A DNA stretch of 64,000 bases from Pyxicephalus adspersus. Its lineage: Eukaryota > Chordata > Amphibia > Anura > Pyxicephalidae. Made by a program: the position numbers and the translations under genes. A model generated the notes under the pieces. It was not told the origin of the DNA. It saw only the letters and a program-made list of their open reading frames with translations, and searched no databases. Positions 23,147 to 35,309 of the stretch are shown piece after piece. Where the stretch lies: assembly GCF_032062135.1 (NCBI RefSeq), contig NC_092868.1, positions 48,217,163-48,281,162 of the forward strand, given 5' to 3'. Each line of letters begins with the position of its first letter. The stretch's first letter is position 1.

Positions 23147-25011
23147 CTTTCACACTCTGTCCAAAATATTTTATAAAATGCCTCGACATACACTGTAAAT
23201 TTTAAAATCCTCACATAATCCAAAGTCCAAAGGGTGATTTTAACCCCAAAATGGACATAGTGGGATTTCATCATAGGGGTATTTGTTACCCACTGTAGGA
23301 CTTCGGTCAAGAAGAAGAGAAGAGGAAGCTGAGTTAAAAAATTCTTCACCCAGACAATATATTTATGAACAAATCCTTGTTGTCTTGGCTGCCATCCCTA
23401 AAGCTGAGGTCAAACCAATGGATCACCTACCACACTTGCCAGACCTTGTTTCAATGCAAAGAAGAATTTTTTATATGTTGATTTATTAATGGAGGACTTT
23501 GAAGGTCAAGATTAAGAGTAATAATGGTCAAAATTCAATTTTTTTCTTTTAGTAACATCTTAATTTTTCACGTTAATTGGAGTGCTAAAACAATATCTGA
23601 TTGTGGTAATATCCACTTGTGGGCAAGGGCAGGGTGATCTATGGGTAAATGTTAAACATTAATAATATTCTTTAGGTATAGTTGGGTAAAGAAAATGTAA
23701 AAACCCAAATACTCAAATATTTACCCAAATAATTAATTATTTTGCCTTAATTTTTTTTTTTTTACACTAGATTCAACTAGAAAACGTGAAGAGTCTTTTT
23801 CTCACAACTTTACTTAAGGTATTTTAAAAAATAACAATAAGTTGGTAAAAACGTTTATGAAAAGGCCTTTTTGAGTTTATTACAAAGCTTCTGGAATATA
23901 ACATTCTCACCACAAATGCCTGGAAAGGGTAAGTCATGGAGGTTAAAAAAATATATAAAAAATATTCTAAGTGCCATTTAGTTAGGGCTATCATGTACTT
24001 TAACCCTTAACCCCAATGTTAATCCTTTCAATGAGACCCCTTTAGTTTCTAAACAGATGATCACATAGCTTTTTCAATTTTTCTCAGTGTCTTTGTGTAT
24101 AACTATAGGTGGCAACATGCCTAATATGTGGGAGGAAAAAGTTGTGGTTCCTTCTAAAGTTCTTCTATTTGGAAACACAGAATCACTGGCCAATCAGCTC
24201 TACGGTAACCTCCAAAAGACCAAAAGGTCTTTGTTGCCTGAATATCATAATACGTAATAAGTAATGGAGTGATATTTATGCTTCGACTCTAGTTCTGTTT
24301 AAATGGATTTTAGTTATGAAAGAACTACAGAAATGGAGGGAGTGGTTTAAATTAGTGGATATATCCTTGGATAAGCAAAATAGTAGCTCCATACAATTTA
24401 CCCAGCTATGACACTAAACCAGCTTGCAGCCTAAAAGCATTTCCAAGTCCTATTTATATCAACGGGGAACAAATTGTTGGTTCACACCATTGTTGGCACT
24501 TATACTTACGGCTCTGACAATGAGTTTTGCATTAAAGGCTTTTGTGACCTAATGTTTCCTCACTTAGAGGTTAACAAGTGACCTTCTGAAGCTGATCGTT
24601 TCGAGTTCCACCCGCCAGAAAGAGAATGACCTAGTTATTAAATTAATGGTGACATGATGGGTTTCTTTTGTCCAGCAAACCTTTATTTTTTATTCTGGCT
24701 GAGTGAATGAATAGCAAGTCAAATGGTATTAAAGAAAACTATAAAAGTGCAATAGATAAAAATATTCTTTCCTGATTCTAAAAAAGGCAAAATAAACTTT
24801 GAAAGATAATGCAAGCATACTGTATATGTATGTCTGAATTTTAATGGAAAATAACTGATTTTAAAGCTTGAGTTGAGTCTGGAAATTTGTTATCAGAGTC
24901 AATTTACAAATGGGCCAAGGATGAGGCTTTACTACTATGTCTAGTCAGTCCTTCTGCTATTTAAATGCAAGCAACGGGGCTCTTTGTTCCAGGCCATACA
25001 CCAGAACACAA
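23147..25011. other. Unique AT-rich spacer
   Basis: No gene is recognised. 24585-24680 (cgtttcgagttccacccgcc and following) stands out as non-repetitive with CpG in an AT-rich setting. Confidence 0.4.
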
Positions 25012-25237
25012 TGGATCTGATTTAATAAAGTTTTTCAAGGCTGGAGAATATACAATTTTATCAGTTAAGCTGGGTGATCCGACAAACTTGGAATAGCTCA
25101 GGTCCAGGTTTCGAAACATTTCCTAGCAAATAGTAAATTACTTTGAAGAAATCCATTCCAGGTTTGCTGTATCACCCAGCTTTACTGATGGAAGCGTATC
25201 TTCTCCAGCCGTGGAGAGTGTTAATAAATCAGGCCCA
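25012..25237. mobile_element. MITE of the TGATTTATTAAAGC hairpin family
   Basis: It aligns end to end with 18510-18734: ttcaaggctggagaata, aagctgggtgatccgacaaa, a central gaaacatttcctagcaaatag, then ccattccaggtttgctgtat and ataaatcaggccca. The inverted halves remain clear. Confidence 0.85.
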
Positions 25238-25999
25238 AAATCTCTAGTACTATATCTAGTCAACACCCATAAGGAGGTAGCACACATCCATTTTCCACAC
25301 CTCTTCACATTGGGTTGGACAATATCTTATCTTGGATGGACCTGCCTTGAAGCATATACTTAACCTATTTTACATGTTTTAACAGTTATCTGGCTTCTTT
25401 ACACTGAAATGCTATGGGTCATCAAGCATACTTGCACTTTTGGGTTTGCTGTATTGACCATTCCAAGTTCACATATGCTGGTGACATTTTTTTTTCTTTC
25501 TTGTTTCATACCCAGAATCTTCCTTCAGGGACCACAGAGCAACCAATGCTGAAACAACTTTCCCATCAATTGCATATCATGGCACTTGGCCTAACTCTTT
25601 GGAATATACACTGCAATGAACGTGTAGGGCAGGCAATATAGGCTAAAAAAAATTTTTAGCAAAAAAAGGAAAACAACATACAAATTTGGTTCTAACAATA
25701 GTTTTACCAATTAGCATTTTTCCACTTTAGTTCTACATTAAATATCAGAAATCATTTAAGCATAATCTTATACCTTCTGTATACTGTACAAAGTGTACCA
25801 AGAAGAAAATATTAAACAAGAAGGGATTTAAAATAAAAAGATATCCCATTCCAAAACCATGTAAATTAATGTGGAGTTGTCCTACCTTCCCCTAGACATA
25901 CATAACTCCACCCTCTGGGAGCACCATCAATATTGCGAGGTTAGCTATTGCATAGTACATTAGTGTAGTTAGCAGCCATTATTCATGGTTAGGTCAAAA
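25238..25999. other. Unique spacer
   Basis: No feature is recognised. Confidence 0.4.
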
Positions 26000-26200
26000 T
26001 GGGCCTGATTTATTAAATCTATCTACAGAAGATAGACTATCATTAGAGAACCTGGATGATCCATGAAACCTGGAATGAATTTGGTTCAGGATTGAAAACA
26101 TTTGCCAAATATTAGCAAATGATTGTAATAAATCTATTCACCTGGGTTCTCCATGATAGTCTATATTTTTTAGTTCTGGAGAGCTTTATTAAATTAAATT
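26000..26200. mobile_element. Diverged MITE of the TGATTTATTAAAGC hairpin family
   Basis: It starts tgggcctgatttattaaatc and shows inverted arms (gatagactatcat at left, atgatagtctat at right), then gagctttattaaatt. The arms have diverged from the other copies yet still pair with each other. Confidence 0.7.
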
Positions 26201-26245
26201 GATTTTGATCAGACTGAGAGTTGTGCATGTGAGTAAAAAAGTACA

Positions 26246-26545
26246 TTTTTGGTGAGTGTTTCTCAACCAGGGTTCCATGGAATCCTACTCCAGAGGTTGC
26301 TAAGGATTCCTTAACCAATGTTTGCCCCTCAGGTCAATTTACCTAATACCAAATATCTTTTTGGCTATCTGTAAGGGTGACATTTTTTCCAATGGCCAGC
26401 AATGTAAAAGGCATTTCCCACTGACCACTGCACTAATGTACTTTGAACTATGGATATAGTAATTACAGAAGGGTTTCCCCATGAAGACCTGAAAGTTATT
26501 TCTAGGGTCCCCCATGTAAAAAGGTTGGGAAAGACTTTTTTTGGT
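26246..26545 (+). mobile_element. hAT/Charlie-like element, perfect 8-bp duplication
   Basis: The insert 26254-26537 starts GAGTGTTTCTCAACC and ends gttgggaaagactt. TTTTTGGT flanks it exactly on both sides (26246-26253 and 26538-26545). The interior matches the 21358 copy, including ggctatctgtaagggtgacat. Confidence 0.88.
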
Positions 26546-27544
26546 TTATTGTCAATTAATCATTTCTTCCTGGTTTGTTTACTCAGCAATTAAAGGTAAC
26601 TTTCTGCTCTCCATGCATCAAACAATCACAGTGGTGCCCAAATGAAAGAAAAGTGCAAATTAGTTTAAATATTTTAAGTACTTATGTGTAATAAAATAAA
26701 AATGTTCCTATGAGTAATAAAGATGTGGATAATCTATTGCAAAATTTGGGAAATTTTGATTTTAATTCCGCTCTTATATCTGCTTGGAGTCCCATTTTGG
26801 GACCTGCTAACTCTACAGCATGTTACATGAAACTAGGAATGACAAGACACCCTTCAACTTAATGATAATGGTGGCATCTAGAAAAAAAACGTGAGTTATG
26901 AAGAGCCTTCTAAATGGCACAGTCAAAAACTCTTCCCCACCGACAGGTGTACTTTAACTATTGCAACCTTGTTGACTATGTCATTTTATTTTGATATATT
27001 TGCTCGTTATTCACATCCCTGAATTCTTTAAAGCTTAAAAAGCAAATTGATGTCACTGCTATCTGAGATCTAACTATGACAAGCAGTCACCTATCTCATA
27101 AACGCACACACATGTTTGAGTTATTATCAGTAGTGACAAAACATTGTATAAGACAGATAGGGGTCACCTGGGTGTTTATTTCATCCAGCACTTTGTAGCT
27201 GATGCTGTCAGCGGTGTGCTTCATTTTTTTATTTTTTCAGATACTAGAGATTCATAAGGCAAGCCATCTCATTGTGCTCTGTTAGACTCAGGTAACAGAT
27301 AGGGCTGGCGGCTGCCTGGTGAACATCAGTCTGGAACATCTGCCAAGTATCTGCGGTTTACCCTTTGTCTTCTGTCATTGTACATTGTGCACATGTTGTG
27401 CAGTGAGTAATTATGGGTATCATTTGCATAAACATGATCACTGTTTTGTGGACGCTTAAAAGAGGTTAGTTCACGTTGAAACAATAAAAAAAGGGAGACT
27501 AGAGAAGTAAGTTTAACACAACCATTTTAGAATTTTGACTATTT
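26546..27544. other. Unique spacer, possible conserved non-coding stretch
   Basis: No exon is supported. 27120-27470 is non-repetitive and of mixed composition. It contains ttttttattttttcag followed 52 bases later by ctcaggtaac, an exon-like pair of splice signals, but all three frames are stopped. Confidence 0.3.
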
Positions 27545-28250
27545 TTACTGATAATTACAACTGGGAGAAGAAACAACTGCCTCGAACGGAGAGACAGGAC
27601 CACTAGGGGGCACTATGGCTAGAGGTGGTGTGAGCCCTGAGAAGGGCCAAGGCGTAGAGTCTAAGCAGTAACCAGGTCTTCTCCAGAGCCTTTGATGGTG
27701 AGGGTGTTGCACCGCTAAATACTGCCAGGTTGCGGTGGGCAAAACACGGTACCAAATCACAAAGCAGAAGATAGTCAAGGCAGGCAGCATGCAAGAGAGG
27801 TCAGGACACACGCCAGGGGTCAAATGCCAGGGATCCAGAAGACAGACTCCAGTGACACAGGAGCCACTGCGGGCACAGGGAACACAGGAGACACAGGAAG
27901 CAACAGGAGGCACAGGTGACTCAGGAATATCCACAGAAACCAACAGACTGGACAACGAGGGGTTAACGCAGAAGCTGGACAGAGGAAACACTGAATTAAG
28001 CGCCAGGTGAACAGGAACTAGCTCACAAAACTAAGGACTCAGCACTAGTGGAGACACGTTGCACGAACCCTGGGTGCAGTATGTGAGCTAGCTAAATAGC
28101 CAGGGCTGGTCAAGAGCCTATTTTCTGATTGCCCAGTGGATTTAATTGAATTGATAAAGCTTGGAAACAGAGGCACGCCCAGCGTCAGAACTGCCCGCAT
28201 GAGCAGGAGAAAGGCGTCTGTGCTTAGTAAGGAAGCGGTAAGTGTGATTT
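27545..28250 (-). mobile_element. LTR-like block, reverse orientation
   Basis: It shares an ordered set of words with 59118-59765: cagagtctaag or gtagagtctaag, ggtcttctccagagcc, ggtgagg(g/a)tg(t/c)tgca, then aca-rich purine DNA (acacaggag), acaacgaggg, and agctaaatagccagg. The last word reads CTATTTAGC on the minus strand, a TATA-like box near an LTR promoter. The 148-codon minus frame here is low-complexity and not a known protein. No retroelement genes adjoin. Confidence 0.45.
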
Positions 28251-28740
28251 CCTATACAGTCTTCATAAGAGAAGGATAAATAAAAGAGGGAGACTATTAA
28301 CACCCCAAGATATCAAGATACCCCAACAGTTGGTTTGTCTATGGTGTAGGAATGTTAGCAACAGATCATGAAATATTGTTATATTGATGTGTTAAATCCA
28401 CCTATATAGCTGCCCTAAAGCACTTTAGGACAATAAATTATTTTTGCACTAGGTTTGTTTAACTTTGCTATTCACAATAAAGCAGAACTTAACCCTGGAG
28501 ATAACCAGCTGTCCTTGTTCTATGGCAGGTGCCATTATCTTCTCTCCTCTTCAAAATTCCGATCTTTGGCCATCTTGATTAGCAAGACCAAACTTCTTTT
28601 ACTTGCAAGGTAAACCGGATATCCCTGGCCACAAACATTGATTTGAACAGCTCAGCGAATTTAGATTGTTGTAAAGCAGGCAGGTAAGGATACTTTTTGC
28701 AGAAAGGGATATCGACCTTCAACTATAGATATCCTCAATC
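28251..28740. other. Unique spacer
   Basis: No feature is recognised. Confidence 0.4.
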
Positions 28741-29503
28741 TATTAAAGCAATGCTTCTCAACAATAGTTCCATGGAACCCCAACAATCCCCCATAGGTTT
28801 TTTTAAGCAATAAGCAATTTGTGCCTCTCGGGTCTCAAGTTACGACTGAGACCAATGGTTGATTTGGATATCTGTAAGGGTGACATTACCACTGGTCATC
28901 AATGTAAGAGGCAATCATTACTTTGACCACCAAGCGAATGTGCAGGTAGTCCCCGTGTAACATAAGAAATAGGGACTGTAGGGCTGTTCTTAAGTTGAAT
29001 TTGTATGTAAATCAGAACAGGTACATTATTTTAATATTTGCAATTAGGAGAGATGTTTGACTGAACATATTATTAGGCAGTGAGGTGCAAGTTACTGTAT
29101 AAAATCCTCACTGTGAGTTAATCACAAACAAAGCAAAAAAAAAAAAAAAACTTCATGGAGCCTAGACATTCATTAACTTCTGGAGCAAGCTGTACTTTGA
29201 TATGCAAACATATCTGCAACAACTGCGGAGGTTGTCTTGGTCATTAAAGAGTTACAAGAGGCTGCAGAAAGTCATGCAAACTGCCCCCTCCCCACTATCA
29301 AGCCTCCATCCGGCACGAGCGAGCAGGGAAGCTGCATTCATATCTAGGAGTCGTCCGTATGTTAATGCTCTTAACCCGGGGACTACCTGTACCATGAACT
29401 GGACAATCGTGCGCATTTTATATGAGATATAGAGGATCTCTGGGGACAGAGATTTTTGTAAGGGTTCCACTATGGTAAAAAGGTTGAGAAAGTTGCATTA
29501 AAA
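28741..29503 (+). mobile_element. hAT/Charlie-like element split by a pogo-like MITE
   Basis: Two halves, 28749-28942 and 29390-29495, together match the other copies: CAATGCTTCTCAAC at the start, then tatctgtaagggtgacatt, and gggttccactatggtaaaa near the end. The flanks TATTAAAG and CATTAAAA differ by two transitions. The 447-bp insertion between the halves dates this copy as the older of the two. Confidence 0.8.
28943..29389. mobile_element. pogo/Tigger-like MITE nested in a hAT copy
   Basis: Terminal inverted repeats CAGGTAGTCCCCG and CGGGGACTACCTG are exact over 13 bp. The right flank is TA and the left is TG, consistent with a TA target altered by one substitution. Intact relatives read aatgtact at this point (21523 region), so the target was the TA in aatgta. 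An A16 run lies near 29135. The element is longer than the copy at 6835-7167 and has no transposase. Confidence 0.88.
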
Positions 29504-29741
29504 AATATATAAATAGAGTAGGTAATAGGTAAAAGCAAGGGTTTTTTTACAAATCAAAATGTTGCCTAACTTTCTACCCCAATGGAAACGGTGGCCATAA
29601 CATTGGTTTTGTGTGTTACATCTCCACAGGAGACAGTAATGCTAACCAGACAGGGATTCAAAAATTTTCTCAACTCTATCTAGAAATAGAAAAAAAAAGT
29701 TTTGATAAAAACTACTTTATAACACTCATTTCTATTAGATG
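29504..29741. other. Short spacer
   Basis: No feature is recognised. Confidence 0.4.
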
Positions 29742-30695
29742 TAGGCTAGGCAGGTGAGGAGCCCCCTTCTTATTATTAAATGTATTTATTAGGACAAAAT
29801 AGCAAAATTTTCAGCAATGTAATGAAATTACAGAAAGGCAATATTTAAAAGTCTAATTACCATGTTGATGAGTAGTAAATTAAGGATAGAAGAGAAGGGA
29901 GAGTAGGCTTTTAGTAGGCAAGTGAAAGTACAAACATTTAATATTAGTATATTCTAGTGGTCCCAATGTTAACATTGAACAGCTAGTCTAACATTGATTC
30001 TTACGCAATACAGTTGATAAAAATACATAGTGTAAACACTTTTCAATGATGATCAAAACAAGGGGGATAGGAAGGGGGTTATCTCAAGTGCCTGACGCGT
30101 TTCGCCAGTCTCAAAACGGGACTGATGCTGTCGGCGTCTCGCCCTCAAATGAGGTAAGCTGTTGATCTTGCGAGATTTGGTTGTAAGGTTAGTGAGTGCA
30201 TATACTTCTGCCTTTTCAGGGTTGGAGATCATTGGTACGAGGGCGCATGTGTAGAATAATATTTTTATACTATGTAAGAAACCCTTTAACATTGTTGTGT
30301 AATTTATTGATCTTTTAGATTGATACTTTGATATCATGGGGAATTTCTTATTCATTTATTTTCTATTCTTTCTTATTTTCACTAGCCATTGCTATGGTTC
30401 CCCTAATTTTCTGATCTCAACAATCCCATGAAGGAGCCCACAGGCCAAAAAAGTGTCGGGACCTTGAGATAACCCCCTCCCTACCCCCCTTGTTTTGATC
30501 ATCATTGAAAAGTGTTTACACTATGTATTTTTATCAACTGTATTGTTTAGGAATCAATGTTAGACTAGATGTTCTATGTTAACAATAGGACCACTAGAAT
30601 ATACTAATAATAAATGTTTCTACTTTCACTTCCTACTAAAAGCCTACTCTCCCTTTTCTTCTATCCTTAATTTTCTATAACATTTAGGCTAGGCA
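29742..30695. mobile_element. Foldback insertion with ~210-bp inverted arms
   Basis: Arms at 29877-30087 and 30464-30673 are reverse complements at roughly nine of ten positions; one conserved run is cactatgtatttttatcaac at 30518-30537 and its complement in the other arm. The 376-bp loop opens with gacgcgtttcgcc. An 11-bp direct repeat TAGGCTAGGCA lies at 29742-29752 and 30685-30695 and may be the target duplication. Inverted partial copies with variable duplications are known for Penelope-like retroelements, but no coding sequence proves that here. Confidence 0.75.
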
Positions 30696-31583
30696 AAACA
30701 ATAGAAAACTCTTTTGTTATTTTAAGTAATTGAAAAATCCTTCCTGACATTCTCATTCCTTTTTCATGGTGATGAGTAGTGAAAGTAAAAACCGGTGAGG
30801 GTAAAATATAATTATGATTTTTTTGCCATCCATTCATTAAAAAAAATGTCATTCTTATCTAATAAAATTGCTTGGAACACTGTAATAGTTAAGTTCTCAT
30901 CTACAAAGAGTTATATTGTAAAATTTTTAATTATTAAAAAGCAACTGGATTACGCTACATGTTAAGTACCCAAAAAAAAAACCTAATAATTTGTATAATA
31001 ATCACAATTTAGTTTTACATCTAACCAATTAGCATTCCTCATGTGAACTGCATGTAAGCCACAAATCCATTATCTTGCTTATTTTCTATGAAGCTGCCAG
31101 TTAAAATTGGGGTTAATTTCACCGAAATCCGCGTTCTTACAAGATTAAAGCTTTCGCGATAAAGGTCAAGTGGTTCATTTGCATAGAACGTTTGTCGGCC
31201 CCCTTCCCACGCTGTGCGGATACTCCGCGTCTACAGATTTATCTGGTAAAGACGTGCTCAGCAGTTTAGCGTTTTTTATTCAACACAGGTCCATCCTTCA
31301 GCACAAATTAGTTTTGATGAGTTGCTCCTACTTTGTTTCTGGGTCAAACGTTGTAATTATGACTCTGTTATTTTCAGATTCACAATTAGCCATTTGCCAG
31401 CAATATGTTAAAAGCTATTAAGACGAGGTGCTAAGGATCACATTGAAAATACTGGCACATTTTGCATATTTGATACTACAAATGTATTTTATGGGCATAG
31501 ACAATACAAGAAAAACCAACTTGAAGATATATGTAGGGCGAAAGACTAATTATAGACAATGGTAAAAATCAATTACTGCCATT
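30696..31583. other. Spacer, possible conserved non-coding stretch
   Basis: 31020-31230 is non-repetitive with CpG-bearing words such as ccgaaatccgcgttcttac and gctttcgcgataaagg. No gene is recognised. Confidence 0.3.
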
Positions 31584-31634
31584 GACCCGGAATGGATGCA
31601 TGTCACCACCAGGGAATGTTTCAGTGAATGTCAG
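31584..31634 (+). repeat. 51-bp inverted repeat, left copy
   Basis: From gacccggaatggatgcatg to cagtgaatgtcag. It is the exact reverse complement of 32170-32220. Confidence 0.95.
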
Positions 31635-32330
31635 ACTCACTGCTTTATCAACAAAGCCCTAACTGAGGAAGGGACAAGATCTGTAAGTTTTACAGACGTT
31701 TAGTCATATGATCCCCCCTTTAGTCATATGATCTCTGTCCATCTCAGCATCCCCAGCACACTGTGTGCAGTTGAAGGAGATTAAAGAGTTTGTCCTGTAA
31801 ACCAATGAGCAGATTAGTTTCTGATCATGATTTTTTCCTACTATTGGCTGCTAGTTTTATTTAAGCCTTTCTAGTTCCAGGCTCTGGTTGCTGGATCCTC
31901 AGCATGTTACCTGTGACTTTACCCTGCATTAGTGCCATTCTAAATACCAGACTTTGGCCTGACCTTAACTTTGCTTCTTGTCTTCCACCTGCCCCGATCT
32001 CAGACAGCCTCAAACTTGATTCTCGCTTGCCGCCAGTTCCAACTTCGATCTATCTTGACCTTGATTCTATACAGCTGCACGCCCCGACGCTAGCCATCCA
32101 CTTACATTCCTTACAGAGATTATAGCCTACCTGATCTCTGGCTGTCCCTATATCAAGTTATCTGTTCTGCTGACATTCACTGAAACATTCCCTGGTGGTG
32201 ACATGCATCCATTCCGGGTCCATCTGTATCAATGGCTGTCCCTATATCAAGTCATCTGTTCTGCTCGCCCCTGCTGGGGAGAGCTTGGGGGCCACAACCT
32301 AGTCTTCTCCCTGCAGCAAACGAGTCCAGT
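31629..32330 (+). mobile_element. LTR-like block with a rearranged 3' end
   Basis: It matches 12846-13545 in order: a tcatatg word, catccccagcaca, gagattaaagag, ctattggctgctag with a TATA-like tttatttaagcc, gctggatcctcagc, ctttaccctgca, then CTGA-rich pyrimidine DNA and ggggagagcttgggggcc. TGTCAGAC at 31629 could be its 5' TG end. A 15-bp direct repeat tttagtcatatgatc occurs at 31698 and 31719. The 3' part carries the inverted insertion at 32170-32232. Confidence 0.5.
32139..32265 (-). repeat. 51-bp inverted copy inside a 33-bp direct repeat
   Basis: The reverse complement of 31584-31634 lies at 32170-32220. It sits between two copies of tggctgtccctatatcaagt extended to ctgttctgct (32139-32171 and 32233-32265, one mismatch in 33). 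The arrangement is that of an inserted inverted copy flanked by a local duplication. The related block at 12.9-13.3 kb has no such insertion. Confidence 0.92.
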
Positions 32331-35309
32331 AAAGTAGAAGTCACTCTCTGGTTAATTCTGTGTCAATCACCATGGTCATCCCGTATCACACAACTAAGTA
32401 AATCTCTTGAATAGAGTCAAGAATTACTAATTTTTGGATGGCTAAAGTGTCTACCATATACCTAATTCATCTAGGTATTTCGTAGTTTGCCTGGAATCTA
32501 GCATTAAAAGACGCATAACATTTTTATACTTTTTTATTTGTATTATTTATTTACAGTTTGCAAAAGCTTGTATTGTATTATTGTAAGTATATATTATTCC
32601 CTATTACAATAGAAAGGTCTCACAGTTGGGTAGGTACCATGACTAACTCTTTTTTCTTTGTATAGCATAGGAAAAAGTATTTTAAAGTGATAGGTATAGT
32701 ATGCGTGTGTGTGTGAGTGTGTGTGTGTGCTTCCAGTGTCTATTTTTACACTTGAGATCCAGATATATTCTAATCAAGTAAACAGCATGGGTTCCTATTG
32801 TTTTTGAGATAATTCTTTATTAATTTTGCAATCACAAGGAAACAAATCATACAAAATTTATATCATAAAAAAGAACAATTCTAAAACTTAAAATCAGGAG
32901 AAAGAAAGGAATATTAAGCCTTTGCTAACTATGAATATTATAATTATTGCCAACATACTGAAAAGGGGAGAGAACAAAGAGAGAGAAGGAAAGACTTATA
33001 ATATAAATTATATTTCATTGCTTGGGTATCTTATGAGCATCTAAATGAGGTAAGGTGAAATTGGAAGACAAGGTTATTTTATCCAGACCCCCTTTGCTTG
33101 TGTAAGGTCATATATGTTCTTCAGCACCTCAGAAAAATAAAAATTCTTTACACAATGAATGACTTCAGCTGATTAGCAAGATAAAGTCATAAAAATTTCC
33201 TCCCAGGTACTATAAGCAGCTTATCAACCGTGGAAAATTAATGTAAAAAGGTTAAGTCTGGGACAGACATAATTTGAGGGGTGGGGCTGGAATGACTGTT
33301 GAACAATCTTTATTCTGTAGGTCTTTCAACTACCATGTAAACTTGCATGTCTTTGTTTATCTACTAGATTGTTGAGGATAACTAAATAACAGGCAATATC
33401 AGACCAAAAAAGTTTGAACACCCCGCTATTCTCTCCTTCAGATGTCCTCACTCGGCAGACGTCCCTGCTTGGCTGTTCATAAAACGGCCAAGGTTGACTG
33501 ATAAGCGTTGTTTAGGGTCCACCAGAATTTAACTCTAATACAAGACACAACCATTTGTCTAGGATGCCAATCATTTAGCATGTGTAGTTAGCTTAAGTTC
33601 AGACAGGTGGAGGGAACACAGGTTTAGAGGGAGCTCCTTGCAATATCAGCCACTATGAGGTTCCTAATGAGCCAACGTTTGCACATTTTTCACCAGGCCG
33701 TACTTAACCGCCCAATACCACCACCACTCATTCTCTATGGGCATCCACCACATGTAGAATCTTGACCATTGGCAAGGTTCTATGACATTTTTTATTCTTG
33801 GTTTATATTAAAATTGATTTAAGCCATAGAGTTTTAGAAGTTAACTATATTTATCAATTATCCAAGTGTAACAGTCTTTTTAGCACCCTATACTACTAGT
33901 ACAGCCCCTCACTCCCACCAACCAATGGAAACACTGTCTCTAATGTACTTAAGCAACCATCTGCTGGCAGCGTTCTTAATGGTTAAAAAATAGCCAACAT
34001 TTGTCCTTGTGAACATGTTACTTTTACCACATACCCTACTGGAGAACCAAATATCATACTTATATATAATTAGGTTCCTTTCTTACCTGCAGTGGAAAAC
34101 CATGGGTTGGCCACTCATGGGTGCATAGGAAATGAGTGGCTGCTGTGCCTGGGATCGTCAAACTGCATGGCACATAATACGTTTGCACGCAGTTGCAGCC
34201 TAAATGTGGTTCTTCCAAACACAACCACGTGGCTAAAGCGACTTGTAGCTTTCTAAAATAACACTGAGATCTGCCACAGCCATGCACAAAAATGGGTCCC
34301 AACTGCTTCCATCTGAGTGGGAGAGGCTGCGACCGCAATTGTAAACCCCGCAGTTTACTGCGTGTCTAAAATGGACCCCACAGTTCCCCTTTTAGTCTTA
34401 TTGTAGTGTTTACAGCACCCCCATAGTGAAACTGCACTCCGAGTATACCGCTAAACCTGCATTGTGTGTTTTCAGATGTCTATATCTGTTTCTAAATAAA
34501 CAAGTGAATACAGATTTTCTCTCCAACAAGTATGTTCGGACAATAAAATGACTTTTGTGCTACCAACTTTATTGGTTAAATTGTTTTCCTAATCTGGATA
34601 ATAGTTTTCCTTTTTCAGGGACACGGAGCTAGTTCTTTAGCTTTTCTAAAAAAAGGGTTTTCTTGTATGAATTTTTAGATACTGCTACTGCTCATTGTGT
34701 ATATTTTCTTTCATAAAAAAATAAGTAAAACTATATAACAAGGCATGCGGCATCACTACAGCATAAAAACAATATAACAGCTCAATAGAATCCATTGCTT
34801 TGTGCATTTCCGCCCAAAGTGCATACAATATATTTTCAGAATCACATTTTTGCCTCCTTCACACTGGTGCATTTGAATGCCCCCCGGGCCCCCCAAGACA
34901 TTATTAAAGTAGAAAGCAAGATATCAACACTGGAGCACATTGGAACATGCATGGTATGTGTTTAGGAGTGCTGCGTTAATAAAAAGGGGTCATGGGTGGT
35001 ATTCAATCTGTTTTGCAGAGAGTGACATTTATGTACAATGCATATGGGTTTGTTTAAAAAGAAGGAAAATGATTTCCGGAGCAGAAAGCAATAAAAATAA
35101 GTAAAAAATAAGTAACCCAGTCATATGGCCTATGTTCATCCTGTATACCAATGCCAGGAGTGTAGGGTTCTCTACAATGGTAGCAACAAAAAGTCATTGA
35201 ATTCCAGTTGTATAATGCTTTACTGGAGGTCTATAAAACCAATAACCATTTTAGGAACACAATGGCCTCTATCGCAAGGAAAATATGAAACCTTCCATAT
35301 TAGCCTTGA
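32331..35309. other. Unique AT-rich spacer with minor repeats
   Basis: A GT-rich microsatellite is at 32704-32729. 32810-33000 is A-rich and could be an inverted LINE or SINE tail. 34060-34440 has MITE-like texture with no clear ends. No gene is recognised. Confidence 0.35.

Noticed and set aside
27241..27292. Exon-like segment between ttttttcag and ctcaggtaac
   Set aside because: All three frames contain stops in 52 bases. A non-coding exon is possible but unsupported.
27545..27991. 148-codon minus-strand frame
   Set aside because: Same repeat family; composition reflects purine-rich DNA on the other strand.
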